In this document: in pieces, positions 53,175 through 62,777 of the stretch
How positions within the stretch are numbered: position 1 is the stretch's first letter
Layout: every line of letters begins with the position of its first letter
Assembly: GCF_003014715.1 (NCBI RefSeq)
Contig: NZ_PYAV01000012.1
Coordinates: 1-64,000 of the forward strand
Direction of reading: 5' to 3'
DNA length: 64,000 bases
Origin: Salsuginibacillus halophilus
Lineage (GTDB): Bacteria > Bacillota > Bacilli > Bacillales > Marinococcaceae
Translations under genes and position numbers: made by a program
The notes under the pieces: generated by a model
Databases searched by the model: none
Told to the model about the DNA's origin: nothing
The model's input: the letters and a program-made list of their open reading frames with translations, nothing else

Positions 53175-53213
53175 GGAGACAACACCATCAAACACCGGTG
53201 TTGTCTCCTTTTT
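53175..53213 (+). terminator. Terminator after the 20-residue-repeat protein gene
   Basis: GGAGACAACACC/GGTGTTGTCTCC stem followed by TTTTT. Confidence 0.92.
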
Positions 53214-53283
53214 AATTTATGCAGCGATCATTTCGCACACTAACCGCTTATCCACATAAGCGCGTATTTCTCAATACACTACG

Positions 53284-53319
53284 AAAAAGCGCAGGGTCAA
53301 TGCCGACCCTGCGCCTTTC
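53284..53319 (-). terminator. Terminator of the giant acidic wall protein gene
   Basis: On the minus strand GCGCAGGGTC/GACCCTGCGC stem followed by TTTTTCG, just past the stop codon. Confidence 0.9.
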
Positions 53320-53327
53320 TTATTTTA

Positions 53328-56300
53328 TTATTTTTTTCGTCCGCGCATCATCATCCAAAGGCCGGTGAAAAAGGCCGCGATACCACCTAGACCAAGTGGT
53401 AAATAACCTGCTGCTGTATCTGGAAGGCGGTCCCCTTCCTGAACTTCACCTGCTTCGGATCCGCTTTGATCACTTACACCTACAGAAGCATCAGCCTGAA
53501 GGCCACCAGCTGCACCTGCTCCTACACGATAACCTGCACTCGATGGCTGTGTTACGCCTTCACCGCGCTGTGTCTGAGTACCATCTGCATCTGCAGAACC
53601 GCCGGAATAAGGAGCACCTGCACCAGCCGTCCCACCGTCGGCAACACTATCTTCGCTCTCGCTGTCTTCAGTATCTTCGTTGTCTCCGTCGGTATCTCCA
53701 TCACCGGAACCGCCTGCCCCGGCACCTCCGTCACCGTCAGCTCCAGCGTCACCTTCACCATCGGCATCCGCATCGGCACCTGCATCCCCGTCTGCTTCTC
53801 CGCCGGCATCAGCTTCAGCATCGGCACCTGCGCCACCATCCCCATCGGCAGAAGCTGCACTATCAGCAGCAGATTCTTCGCTGTATGCGTTAATATCGAT
53901 GTTTGTGATGTGGCCTTCATTGTTGATGTTATCGTTAATATCTAAATTTGTATTTGGTAGATCATTATTAGAGGCGCCTACAGAGCCCGATGCATCTAGA
54001 TCAGCATCTCCGTCTCCGTCTGCTGCGCCATCTGCGTCGGCATCACCTTCACCATCCGCATCGGCAGCGCCATCGGCATCTGCATCAGCGTCTGCGTCTC
54101 CGTCCGCATCAGCTCCTGCATCCGCATCCGCATCTGCATCAGCGTCTGCATCTCCATCGGCGTCGGCGTCGGCGTCGGCATCAGCATTCTCCATCTCCTG
54201 GAAGAAGTTAATTGTGTGCGCCTCATTGATGACATCATTAATGACTTCAACATCGACATCAGGGGTTTCAAATATATCTGTGCTTTCTGTTGTCGAGGCT
54301 GCTGTTTTGTAAACATCCATGTGCGCTGCTTGATTCACAAAGTCTAAGAATGAATCGTTAGCAATAGAATCAAAGTTTGCTGCTGCTGTACCTGCACCAT
54401 CTCCGGCACCTGCTCCATCTGCACCAGCATCACCATCGGCACCTGCATCTCCAGCTGCATCTCCTTCACCATCGGCTCCAGCTCCTGCGTCTCCATCTGC
54501 GCCAGCACCTGCGTCTCCGGCACCATCAGCATCCGCATCGGCTGCAGCATCAGCCGCGGCATCCTCGTTATAAAGATTGATGTCGAAGTTGGTTGTATGC
54601 CCCATATTATCAATATTGTTATTGATCTCGATATTGTTTGGCATCACATCACTTAAGGAGCGGATCGGCTGACCATTAGCTGTCATTCCGGCCGCATCCA
54701 TATCGGCGTCGGCGTCGGCGTCTCCGTCGCCATCGGCATCTCCATCCGCATCTGCATCGGCGTCTCCATCTGCATCGGCAGCGCCATCAGCTGCACCATC
54801 GGCGTCTGCGTCTGCATCTGCATCGGCACTTGCATCAGCGTCCGCATCGGCGTCTGCGTTTTCCATTTCTAAATAAAAGTCAATCGTGTGCCCTTCGTTG
54901 ATCACATTATTTTCTACGAAGATACTATTCACGATCGAATCATCATCTTTAGCTTCCAGCTCTGGTACGCTTGCAGCTGCGGCGTCGGCACCAGCTCCTG
55001 CATCGCCTTCACCGTCAGCACCTGCGTCGCCGTCGGCATCCGATCCGGCTCCAGCGTCTCCCGCACCTGCACCATCAGCGCCGGCATCGGCGTCGGCTGC
55101 GGCATCCGCTGAAGCTGCAGAAGCGTAGTTCTCGAGGTCAATTAAGAAGTCGAGACCATGACCTTCATTACTAATGTCATTATTAATTTCTACATTGTTA
55201 TCTACACCGCTTCCGTCTGCAACAGATCCTGGAATTGGCTGATTGGCAGCATCAAGGTCTGCATCTCCGTCGCCGTCGCCATCGCCGTCAGCATCCGCAT
55301 CGGCATCTCCGTCTCCGTCGGCGTCCGCATCACCATCTGCATCCGCATCTGCATCGGCGTCTGCGTCTCCATCCGCATCTGCATCGGCGTCTGCGTCTCC
55401 ATCCGCATCCGCTGCAGCATCACTATCTGCATCTGCATCTGCATCGGCGTCGGCATCTGCATCTGCATCGGCGTCTGCGTTTTCCATTTCTAAATAAAAG
55501 TCAATCGTGTGGCCTTCGTTAATAACGTTATTGACAACGTGAATATCGTTGTAAGCTCCTGGATCAGTTGTGTTTGCAGAACTTATACCTGCAGCTTCAG
55601 CATCAGCACCTCCGTCGGCATCTGCACCGGCGCCAGCATCTCCGTCGGCATCTGCTCCGCCATCGCCTGCTCCATCGGCACCTGCCCCCGCATCACCTGC
55701 TCCATCCGCATCTGCAGCACCTTCACCAGCAGCACCTGCCCCTGCAGAAGCATCAGCCGCAGCTGCATAGTTTTCCCAATCCGCAAATAGATCAAGCTGG
55801 CTGCCCTGATTGTCAATGGAGTTATTAATTACAGCGTTAGAATACGGCTGATTATTTTGTTGTGACGCGCCCATGTCTGTTTGCGCAGCATCAACATCTC
55901 CATCTGCATCGGCATCCCCGTCACCGTCAGCATCTCCATCGGCGTCAGCATCTGCATCGGCATCGGCTGCACCATCGCCATCTGCGTCTGCGTCTGCATC
56001 AGCGTCTGCATCGGCATCTGCATCAGCGTCTGCGTCCGCATCGGCATCTGCATCAGCGTCTGCGTTTTCCATATGCAAGTAAAAATCAATGGTATGCCCT
56101 TCATTGATAACGTTGTTCTCAACAACAATGTTATTCCGTGTCGTCGCATCCCCATCAGCAGCGCTTACTTCTCCGGTATCGTCGTTATCATTTGCGTTAT
56201 AAGTTTCCGGGCCATAATCGTTACGCTGGGCTTCAAGTTTTTCTATATCTTCAATGTTTTCACTGTTTTCCTCGCGGTTATGCGTTGCCGGCGCTAAATC

Positions 56301-57272
56301 GGCACCCTCATTTTCAGGCTCTTCCTCTGTGCCAGAAGTGTCATGATCCTCAAGCGCCGCTGCATAAATCTCTTGATCTTCAGGTTCAAAGTCATTGCGA
56401 TTTGCCTCAAGTGAAGCTGCCGCAGCTTCGCCATCAGCGTCAGCTCCAGCATCTCCTTCTCCATCAGCACCTGCGCCACCATCTCCGTCGGCGTCGGCAC
56501 CAGCATCACCAGCTCCTTCAGCATCTGCATCAGCCGAAGCTTCAGCGCCGGCACCGCCGTCCCCATCACCTGAAGCAGAAGCATCTGCATCATGATTTTC
56601 TAAGTCTGTACCTATGCTTGTCTGGTTTCCTTTGTTCTCAATATCGCTATCAATATTTACGTTGCTCTCTTCACCTTGAGTTTCTCCTCCAGTGTTTTGC
56701 GCTTCAACTTCGTTTTCTTCTGGTTCTGGTTCTGGCTCTGGTTCAGGCTCCGGTTCTGGTTCAGGCTCTGGTTCAGGCTCTGGTTCAGGCTCTGGTTCTG
56801 GCTCTGGTTCAGGCTCCGGCTCTGGCTCTGGCTCGTATGACTGCTGTTCTTGAGCAGTAGTGCCGCCAGCATCACCGTCCGCGTCTCCGCCTGCATCTGC
56901 GTCAGCACCGGCATCCGCGCCTGCATCCCCGTCAGCATCTGCTGCGGCATCACCATCTGCGCTGGCATCTGCATCGGCTGCACCATCAGCATCAGCCGAT
57001 GCATCGGCATCCGCGCCTGCATCCGCATCACCGTCTGCGTCTGCATCTGCGTCAGCGTTTTCCATTTCCATGTTTACATCGATTTCGTCACCTTCATTTT
57101 TCACTTCGTTATGAACTTCGACGGTTTTTCCTTCTTCCGCGTCTGCTTGTCCAGCGAACATGAATGCTGAAGCTGCCACCGTGTATGTTGTAAAGATCGT
57201 CATCTTCCGCTTCAAAGATCGATGCTTTAGGCCGTTTAGTTTCCGTTTGTAGTCAATTTCTTTTCTCCGCAA
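53328..57272 (-). CDS. Giant Asp/Ala/Gly-rich sortase-anchored surface protein
   Basis: A 1314-residue protein. The signal peptide ([23 protein letters not shown]) ends near residue 47; LPDTA (about residue 1285), a hydrophobic helix and RGRKK form a sortase sorting signal. Between them, five type-1 modules with a [12 protein letters not shown]-like head and an ADADAD-rich tail (starting near residues 55, 385, 580, 788, 1010) alternate with five type-2 modules with a N-GH-like head, then Ala/Gly/Asp-rich tails (near 208, 482, 697, 886, 1115). A Pro-Glu tract of about 19 PE pairs lies near 146-186. TTG 57270-57272 is preferred because GAGGAG is eight bases upstream. Extremely acidic, as expected in a halophile; probable wall fibre. 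Confidence 0.85.
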   Translation of the reverse strand: MRRKEIDYKRKLNGLKHRSLKRKMTIFTTYTVAASAFMFAGQADAEEGKTVEVHNEVKNEGDEIDVNMEMENADADADADGDADAGADADASADADGAADADASADGDAAADADGDAGADAGADADAGGDADGDAGGTTAQEQQSYEPEPEPEPEPEPEPEPEPEPEPEPEPEPEPEPEPEPEPEENEVEAQNTGGETQGEESNVNIDSDIENKGNQTSIGTDLENHDADASASGDGDGGAGAEASADADAEGAGDAGADADGDGGAGADGEGDAGADADGEAAAASLEANRNDFEPEDQEIYAAALEDHDTSGTEEEPENEGADLAPATHNREENSENIEDIEKLEAQRNDYGPETYNANDNDDTGEVSAADGDATTRNNIVVENNVINEGHTIDFYLHMENADADADADADADADADADADADADADADGDGAADADADADADGDADGDGDADADGDVDAAQTDMGASQQNNQPYSNAVINNSIDNQGSQLDLFADWENYAAAADASAGAGAAGEGAADADGAGDAGAGADGAGDGGADADGDAGAGADADGGADAEAAGISSANTTDPGAYNDIHVVNNVINEGHTIDFYLEMENADADADADADADADADADSDAAADADGDADADADADGDADADADADADGDADADGDGDADADADGDGDGDGDADLDAANQPIPGSVADGSGVDNNVEINNDISNEGHGLDFLIDLENYASAASADAAADADAGADGAGAGDAGAGSDADGDAGADGEGDAGAGADAAAASVPELEAKDDDSIVNSIFVENNVINEGHTIDFYLEMENADADADADASADADADADADGAADGAADADGDADADADGDADGDGDADADADMDAAGMTANGQPIRSLSDVMPNNIEINNNIDNMGHTTNFDINLYNEDAAADAAADADADGAGDAGAGADGDAGAGADGEGDAAGDAGADGDAGADGAGAGDGAGTAAANFDSIANDSFLDFVNQAAHMDVYKTAASTTESTDIFETPDVDVEVINDVINEAHTINFFQEMENADADADADADGDADADADADADAGADADGDADADADADGAADADGEGDADADGAADGDGDADLDASGSVGASNNDLPNTNLDINDNINNEGHITNIDINAYSEESAADSAASADGDGGAGADAEADAGGEADGDAGADADADGEGDAGADGDGGAGAGGSGDGDTDGDNEDTEDSESEDSVADGGTAGAGAPYSGGSADADGTQTQRGEGVTQPSSAGYRVGAGAAGGLQADASVGVSDQSGSEAGEVQEGDRLPDTAAGYLPLGLGGIAAFFTGLWMMMRGRKK

Positions 57273-57463
57273 AACGGTCACTCCTCTATAATTTTTTGAC
57301 GAACCGTTACCTTAAAGTATGTAAGGATCTATATTGACCAGTCGAGCGTTCGCCATATGTTCCGATAATGCACGCATTTCCCTGACAAATAGATCCTGCA
57401 AACTCAAAATTTGAACTTTTATTGAAATTTTATGTGATAATGGATGAAAATTTGCGGAATCGT

Positions 57464-58354
57464 TCAGTCTTGGCCCTCCAATGCCTCTTTTGCCATCTGT
57501 TGATAAGCTTCTTCCCCGGAACGGATCGCAAACTCGGCAATATCGAGCGGTGAGGTTGCTGCCCAAGCTTGAATTTGAGGCACCGCTCCTTCGGTTAACG
57601 GACCTCCCTGCTTTTCGTATGCTTGAAGCAAACGGCGCAGTTCCACTTCGCCAAAGGTATGGTAATAGCCCACCAAATCGATGGCAGGGTCACTGATGTC
57701 AACTTCGGTCCAGTCGATGAAACCGGTGACTCGCTCCTCATCGTCAATGATCATATGCCCCGGATGCATATCACCGTGGATGACGGTTGTTTCACTCGGC
57801 CAAAACTTATCGTCATGAATCCAGCAGAGCCACTTGGCGTCAAGCTGTTCAGATACAACAAAAGACTGCTTCACTTCACCAATCCGCTCAAGCTGCCGGG
57901 TACGCACATCTTGAATCGTACGAAGGTTAATCCCCGCTCCTGCAACATTTTGCTTTGATACATGATGCAGCGAGGCTAGCCCAGAGGCTAGTGTCTCAAT
58001 AAAGTGATCCGAAAGCGGATCCACTGTGAGCTGCCATGCATAGGCGCCAGCTTCTGCATCAATGGTCCCCGCCGGCACCCCGGAAAGAAGCGGGTAAGCG
58101 ATAAAGTCTTCTTCAGCAATCTGCCAATCCGGTGCTTCGACACTCAACTGCGGACGAACTGCCTGCAGCACTTGTTTCTCTCGGTGGATACCTGCTTTCA
58201 CATCGTCACGAAGCGGCACCCGGCAAAGCCAGCGCTTCCCTGTTTCATCCACGCCTGCAGCCGTCGCAAAATCAAGCCCGGATTCATTCACTTCCCCGAT
58301 CTGAACGTGTAAGCCGTATTTACGAGCGAGATTTTTGATTGATTCTCTTGTCAT
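57464..58354 (-). CDS. Aminoglycoside/macrolide phosphotransferase family protein
   Basis: A 296-residue kinase-like phosphotransferase. The catalytic loop VIHGDMHPGHMIIDDEERV and the metal-binding GFIDWTEVDISDPAIDLVGYY match macrolide 2'-phosphotransferases most closely (Mph type: HGDxHPGH...IDWTE). An ATP-binding N-lobe precedes (WLCRVPLRDDVKAGIHREKQVL). AGGTGAAGG before ATG 58352-58354. Such genes are common in Bacillus chromosomes; whether it confers macrolide resistance is not known from the sequence. Confidence 0.85.
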   Translation of the reverse strand: MTRESIKNLARKYGLHVQIGEVNESGLDFATAAGVDETGKRWLCRVPLRDDVKAGIHREKQVLQAVRPQLSVEAPDWQIAEEDFIAYPLLSGVPAGTIDAEAGAYAWQLTVDPLSDHFIETLASGLASLHHVSKQNVAGAGINLRTIQDVRTRQLERIGEVKQSFVVSEQLDAKWLCWIHDDKFWPSETTVIHGDMHPGHMIIDDEERVTGFIDWTEVDISDPAIDLVGYYHTFGEVELRRLLQAYEKQGGPLTEGAVPQIQAWAATSPLDIAEFAIRSGEEAYQQMAKEALEGQD

Positions 58355-58417
58355 TGTCCTTCACCTGCTTTTTTACAAAGTTAAGCCGCCTCCTCAAATC
58401 GAGCAGGCGGCGTGCTG

Positions 58418-59677
58418 CTATACGTTATCCGCCAGCCGGAAGCCGCTGTAAGCCCAGCGCATGTGCGGATAAAAGAAGTTACGGTACGTTGGACGGATAT
58501 GCGAGGCCGGTGTCACACATGCCCCGCCGCGCAGCACCATTTGATTGGCCATAAATTTGGCATTATATTCACCGAGCGACCCATCCAGCGGCTTGTTGCG
58601 CGGGTAAGGCGTGTACGGGCTCCGCGTCCACTCCCATACATCACCGTACGCTTTAAGAAACGCTCCATCCCCGTACGAAGCATCCGGCTCATAAATGCCA
58701 TCATCCATGAAGTTTCCACGAATCTCCTCTTCAGCAAGCGCATACTCCCATTCCTGCTCTGTCGGCAGTCTTTTGCCGGCCCAGCGCGCATACGCATCTG
58801 CTTCATAAAAGCTGACGTGCACGACAGGTGCTGCTTCATTCACAGGCTGCAGACCACCAAGGGTAAACACGTACCATTTGCCTTTATGGTTCTGCCAATA
58901 CTGTGGATGGCTCCAGCCTTCTTCCTGCACTTTCTGCCAGCCGTCAGAGAGCCAATAGGACGGCTCCTCGTAACCACCGGCTTCGATAAACTGCATAAAC
59001 TCCCCGTTGGTCACCGGCCGGTTGGCAAGCTGATACGGGTGGACATACGTGTTGTGGCGGGGTCCTTCATTATCAAAAGCAAAGCCGGTGCCGTCATGAC
59101 CTACTTCAACAAGTCCGCCTTTAAATGGATGAAACTTTAACGCCGGGGCTTCTCCCGCCGCCGGTACGGCACTTTCTTTAAATGTCGGAAGCAGCGGATT
59201 AAAGGAGAAATTGTACTTCATATCCATCAAGATTAGCTCCTGATGCTGCTGCTCATGCTGCAAACCGATCTCCACGAGCTCATAAACGTCACTGCTCAAG
59301 TCTTCCTGCTGCAATAACTGCGCCATATACGTATCAACATGCTTACGGTAGTTGATGGTTTCCTCAACACCGGGACGTGAAATCAAGCCGCGTTCAGCTT
59401 GCGGGTGCGGAGTGCCAACCGTTTCGTAATAAGAGTTAAATAAGTAAAAGAAGACAGCGTTAAAATACTCATAGTCCGAGAGGTGCTCTAGTAAAATAAA
59501 CTTTTCAAAAAACCAGGTTGTATGTGCTAAATGCCATTTCGTCGGGCTGACGTGTGCTGCCGCCTGCAGCATAAAATCTTCTGTATTCAAATGGGATACA
59601 AGCTCACGTGTCTGCTCCCGTACCGCGGTATATGCCTGTAACGCTTGATTCGTTTCAGTTAACTGCAAAAAACCCAC
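58418..59677 (-). CDS. egtB: Ergothioneine-type sulfoxide synthase (EgtB-like)
   Basis: A 419-residue non-heme iron enzyme with an N-terminal DinB-like domain (SPTKWHLAHTTWFFEKF and LQHEQQHQELILMDMKYNF give the iron His triad) and a C-terminal FGE-sulfatase domain (NRPVTNGEFMQFIEAGGY, RLPTEQEWEYA, GDVWEWTRSPYTPYP, LRGGACVTP). EgtB joins hercynine and a thiol in making ergothioneine. The partner methyltransferase EgtD is not in the window. The GTG start (59675-59677) follows AGAGGGG; a TTG three codons later is possible. Confidence 0.88.
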   Translation of the reverse strand: MGFLQLTETNQALQAYTAVREQTRELVSHLNTEDFMLQAAAHVSPTKWHLAHTTWFFEKFILLEHLSDYEYFNAVFFYLFNSYYETVGTPHPQAERGLISRPGVEETINYRKHVDTYMAQLLQQEDLSSDVYELVEIGLQHEQQHQELILMDMKYNFSFNPLLPTFKESAVPAAGEAPALKFHPFKGGLVEVGHDGTGFAFDNEGPRHNTYVHPYQLANRPVTNGEFMQFIEAGGYEEPSYWLSDGWQKVQEEGWSHPQYWQNHKGKWYVFTLGGLQPVNEAAPVVHVSFYEADAYARWAGKRLPTEQEWEYALAEEEIRGNFMDDGIYEPDASYGDGAFLKAYGDVWEWTRSPYTPYPRNKPLDGSLGEYNAKFMANQMVLRGGACVTPASHIRPTYRNFFYPHMRWAYSGFRLADNV

Positions 59678-59733
59678 GCCCCTCTCTGGTAAATATTACT
59701 CTATTTACCGGGGACGTGAGGTTTTAAACGTGT

Positions 59734-60255
59734 TTAGTTGGTACGTACAGCCGAAACAATTGCTTCAGCTACCGCTTCTTCACTTAAGCCATCTGTCATC
59801 ACTTTCATGTGGTGATCCTTATACAAGTCTTTGCGTTCATAAAAGAGAGATTCAATTTCGTCTACATTCTTTTTCTGCAAAACCGGACGGGTATCAATAA
59901 TATCATCAAGCCGCTCCGTCCACGCCTCCCAGCTCATATCCAAATGAACAACCAGGCCATGCTCAAGGCAGAGCCGGCGCAATGCGTCATTCATAAACAC
60001 CCCGCCGCCGAGTGAAATGACTTGATTCGATGCCGTGCAGTACGCTTCAACAAGCTCCCGTTCCTTCTCCCGAAAAACATCCTCACCGTACGCACTGAAA
60101 ATATCAGGAATCGTCATATCGAATGCTTTCACAATTTCATCATCAATATCTACAAACGTGCGGTCAAGCTGTTGTGCAGCCAGCGCACCGGCCGTCGTTT
60201 TACCTACACCCATAAAACCGACGAGAATCACACTTTTTTTTGCTTCTTCCATCAT
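59734..60255 (-). CDS. aroK: Shikimate kinase
   Basis: A 173-residue kinase phosphorylating shikimate in aromatic amino acid synthesis. P-loop GFMGVGKTT, shikimate-binding DIDDEIV and the GEDVFREKE Arg, ISLGGGVF, and the lid/adenine TRPVLQ region are all present. Its start overlaps the aroD stop by 4 bp, so the two are translationally coupled. Confidence 0.93.
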   Translation of the reverse strand: MMEEAKKSVILVGFMGVGKTTAGALAAQQLDRTFVDIDDEIVKAFDMTIPDIFSAYGEDVFREKERELVEAYCTASNQVISLGGGVFMNDALRRLCLEHGLVVHLDMSWEAWTERLDDIIDTRPVLQKKNVDEIESLFYERKDLYKDHHMKVMTDGLSEEAVAEAIVSAVRTN

Positions 60256-61025
60256 GATAACCTCCCTGCATCGTCACCGAGCACCTGCTGCACCCCTTGC
60301 ATTAATCCGAGCGGTACCTGGCCTGGTGCCGAGCTTTGTTCACCTGCTGCAAACGTCAAAGCTGAACCGAAGGATGCGCCGGTGATCCGCGTCGGGGCTC
60401 CAAGGCGCCCCATGGCAATTGTAATCAATGGAATACGCGCGTTCTCCACCGCAGCAAGTGTCACCTCATGCACTTGCAGAACATCGCGGCTCGTATGCGG
60501 CATCACCGCAACTTTTCCGATATCTGCGCCGTATGCTTCGCAATCGCTTAAGATGGTTTGCAAAACATCAGGCTCGGGCGTCTTGTCAAAGTCATGAAAC
60601 GAGAGGAGCAGCTTCGCCCCGTACGCTTGCACCGCCGCTTTTACCGTTTCAATATGAGCTTTTCCGCCGCTTAATTCATAGTCAAAAATATCAAGCGCAC
60701 CGGTGGCAGCAAGCGTTTCAATTAAAGCAACTTTTTCCGCCTCCTGCAGCTGTATCGGCTCACCGCCCTCGCGCTCAGAGCGAATTGTAAAGATCACCGG
60801 AATCTCGCCGGCAGCCTCGCGGATCTCGCCGGCAAGTGCTTTCACCTGCTCAGAGGCTTTTAAGTCTTCATAAAAATCAGCGCGCCACTCAAGCACATCC
60901 GGTTTTTCGGCGACCAAAGCTTTTACCTGGTTCAGAACCTCCGCTTTCGTACGACCAACGATTGATGTACAAATGTTCATCGCAAACGGCGCGAGCTCCG
61001 CTTGTCGAACCTGCAAACGAACCAT
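60252..61025 (-). CDS. aroD: Type I 3-dehydroquinate dehydratase
   Basis: A 257-residue class I dehydroquinase forming 3-dehydroshikimate through a Schiff base. Catalytic His is in LLLSFHDFDKTP and the Schiff-base Lys in GADIGKVAVMPHT; LEWRADFYEDL is the N-terminal signature. ATG 61023-61025 (VRLQVRQAEL) has a GGGGGAGG site; the open frame begins six codons earlier. Operon with aroK. Confidence 0.92.
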   Translation of the reverse strand: MVRLQVRQAELAPFAMNICTSIVGRTKAEVLNQVKALVAEKPDVLEWRADFYEDLKASEQVKALAGEIREAAGEIPVIFTIRSEREGGEPIQLQEAEKVALIETLAATGALDIFDYELSGGKAHIETVKAAVQAYGAKLLLSFHDFDKTPEPDVLQTILSDCEAYGADIGKVAVMPHTSRDVLQVHEVTLAAVENARIPLITIAMGRLGAPTRITGASFGSALTFAAGEQSSAPGQVPLGLMQGVQQVLGDDAGRLS

Positions 61026-61130
61026 CCAGCCTCCCCCTTTCATATGTATACGTCATTCTTTTAATCTACCGGAGACAGCCTATGAAAACAAGCCGAAAAT
61101 AACTAATGGAATGCGGGCAATAAATACCGT

Positions 61131-61274
61131 AGCCGTGCAGTTATTACTCCAGACGGGCAGTTTTCACCTCAACCGCGCACATTTTTCAACAATCGCGCAG
61201 TTTTCACCTCAGCCGCGCACATTTTTCAACAATCGCGCAGTTCTCCCCTCCAGACGGGCAGTTTTTCCTCCAAC
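61131..61274. repeat. Intergenic array of 20-bp repeats (same family as 36.8 kb)
   Basis: About seven units of 20-21 bp that mix CCGCGCACATTTTTCAACAAT and GACGGGCAGTTTTCACCTCA-like forms (first quoted form truncated here to its core CGCGCACATTT). They match units of the array at 36779-37093. The array fills most of the gap between aroD and the 59-residue membrane protein gene; the remainder (61275-61368) shows only the ribosome binding region. Confidence 0.85.
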
Positions 61275-61368
61275 CGTGCAGTAACTTTGTCATTTGCCGA
61301 AATCGCCACCTCGTGCTACCTTGAAGAAAATCGACGTGTACGACGTGTAGATCGCGGGGGATTCATCT

Positions 61369-61548
61369 ATGTTCAGCATCATTTGGCGTGTAATCGTTCT
61401 TCTTATCGGGAGTTTTGTCACCTGGGATGCCTACCAATCAGGAGACCCTACCTGGGCCGTCGCGTTTGGCCTCGCTACCCTCCTGTTGTTAAGTTCAATT
61501 GTGCGTAAGCTGAAACACTTAAAAAATGGAGGAGATGATGCGCAATAA
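61369..61548 (+). CDS. Small two-helix membrane protein (59 residues)
   Basis: ATG 61369 to TAA 61548 encodes 59 residues: a hydrophobic helix (IIWRVIVLLIGSFVTW), a short polar turn (DAYQSGDPTWA), a second helix (VAFGLATLLLLSSIV) and a basic-acidic tail (RKLKHLKNGGDDAQ). CGGGGGA lies upstream. It is placed between two repeat arrays and has no close neighbour on its strand. I recognise no family. Confidence 0.65.
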   Translation: MFSIIWRVIVLLIGSFVTWDAYQSGDPTWAVAFGLATLLLLSSIVRKLKHLKNGGDDAQ

Positions 61549-61649
61549 GCAAAAATGTGTTTGGAGCTGAAATTAGCGCGATGGACCTCTTTCTCTGAAA
61601 CTGAAACACGCTCCCTCAAAGTTGGACCTCTAACAAACCAATATGGAGC

Positions 61650-61823
61650 GCGTTCTCCCCAAAATGGAGCGCGTTCTCCCCAAAATGGAGCGAACAAGCG
61701 CTGGATGAACCTCCACCTCTCCAATATGGAGCGGCTCACCCCTAAAATGGAGAGAATAAGCGCTGGGTGGAGCGCCCCACCCCTATAATGGAGCGGCTCG
61801 CCCTAGAAACGGGCCCCCTCTCC
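61650..61823. repeat. Intergenic array of 21-bp GGAGCG repeats
   Basis: Eight or so units on the theme AAAATGGAGCGCGTTCTCCC (21-bp period, two perfect copies at about 61671 and 61692, degenerate to both sides with inserts). The unit matches that at 30.7 kb and, inverted, the array at 8.2 kb. It precedes the terminator of the leftward cupin gene. The rest of the 313-bp gap has no gene signal. Confidence 0.85.
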
Positions 61824-61830
61824 CAAAAAT

Positions 61831-61858
61831 GAAACCAGCCGGCGCACCGGCTGGTTTC
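61831..61858 (-). terminator. Terminator of the cupin gene
   Basis: GAAACCAGCCGG/CCGGCTGGTTTC stem, read leftward into ATTTTTG. Confidence 0.9.
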
Positions 61859-61861
61859 ATT

Positions 61862-62704
61862 TCAATGATGATGGTGGTGTTCAGCTTCTTCAGCTTCAGC
61901 TTTTGTCGCATGTACGGTGCCGTATGGATGCTCCGGCGGGGCGTATATGGAGTATAGCTTAAGCGGCTCCTGCCCTGTGTTAGTAAGGTTGTGCCACACA
62001 CCAGCCGGAACGAACACAGCGTAGTCGTCCCTCACATTGCGGCGGTAACTTAACTGATCTTCACGCGGCCCCATTTCTACACGACCGCGCCCCGCTTCAA
62101 TTCGGAGAAATTGGTCATGATCCGGATGAATTTCAAGACCGATGTCATCGCCAGGCTCAATACTCATCAAAGTCAATTGTAAGTGCTCTCCCGTCCAAAG
62201 CGCCGCGCGGAAATTCTCATTATCCTCTGTCGCACGTTCAATATTTACAACGTACGGCTCTCCTCCATGATCCCGCCGAGGCTCTCCCCGGGATTCACCA
62301 GAAGCAAGCCGCCGCAGCTCTTCGGCTTGTTGAAAAGCATCCGCTGAAGCTTGATACAAAATGGATTGAAGCGGAGTCCCCTGTGCCGCCTGACAACCAT
62401 TCCAATAAGCCTGCGCATTTTCCATCCCAAACTGGTAAGCCTGCTGCATACCAGTTTCAAAGTTTGAAATTTCCTGGCTGCTTCGCATGTACGGTGGCTG
62501 CTGCCCGGTCACCTGCTGATACATGTCGGCCAAATACGCGAACTGCGCTTCTTGCCGATCGGCCAGCTGACTAAGCAGTTCCTCCTCCTCATTTGACGAA
62601 GCCTTATCTGCAAGCTGCCGGTATAAAGAAGCAGAAACTGACTGGCGCTGCACTGCGTCTGTGAAAATGTCCGGGCCCTGCATCTGCTGTGGCATGTAAT
62701 ACAT
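61862..62704 (-). CDS. Ferritin-like plus cupin domain protein with C-terminal His tract
   Basis: A 280-residue two-part protein. Residues about 10-145 form a helical bundle rich in Glu/Gln (SNEEEELLSQLADRQEAQFAYLADMYQQ), resembling ferritin-like proteins of Bacillus. Residues about 155-265 are a cupin with metal-ligand pattern EIHPDHDQFLRIEAGRGRVEMG and VFVPAGVWHNLTNTG. The natural C-terminus is EEAEHHHHH, likely a further metal site. The start ATG follows AAAGGGTGA. Activity unknown; metal storage or a sugar-isomerase-like cupin activity are both possible. Confidence 0.8.
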   Translation of the reverse strand: MYYMPQQMQGPDIFTDAVQRQSVSASLYRQLADKASSNEEEELLSQLADRQEAQFAYLADMYQQVTGQQPPYMRSSQEISNFETGMQQAYQFGMENAQAYWNGCQAAQGTPLQSILYQASADAFQQAEELRRLASGESRGEPRRDHGGEPYVVNIERATEDNENFRAALWTGEHLQLTLMSIEPGDDIGLEIHPDHDQFLRIEAGRGRVEMGPREDQLSYRRNVRDDYAVFVPAGVWHNLTNTGQEPLKLYSIYAPPEHPYGTVHATKAEAEEAEHHHHH

Positions 62705-62777
62705 AACGTCACCCTTTCACAAGATCTTTCACAACAGCCTATGCAAGTAGATGCAGAATGTCACCCGCCCGGATGCC

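Noticed and set aside
53466-57170. Many plus-strand frames rich in His/Leu/Arg or Ser/Ala/Pro opposite the giant acidic protein
   Set aside because: They mirror the Asp/Ala/Gly codon repeats of the real minus-strand gene and lack ribosome sites.
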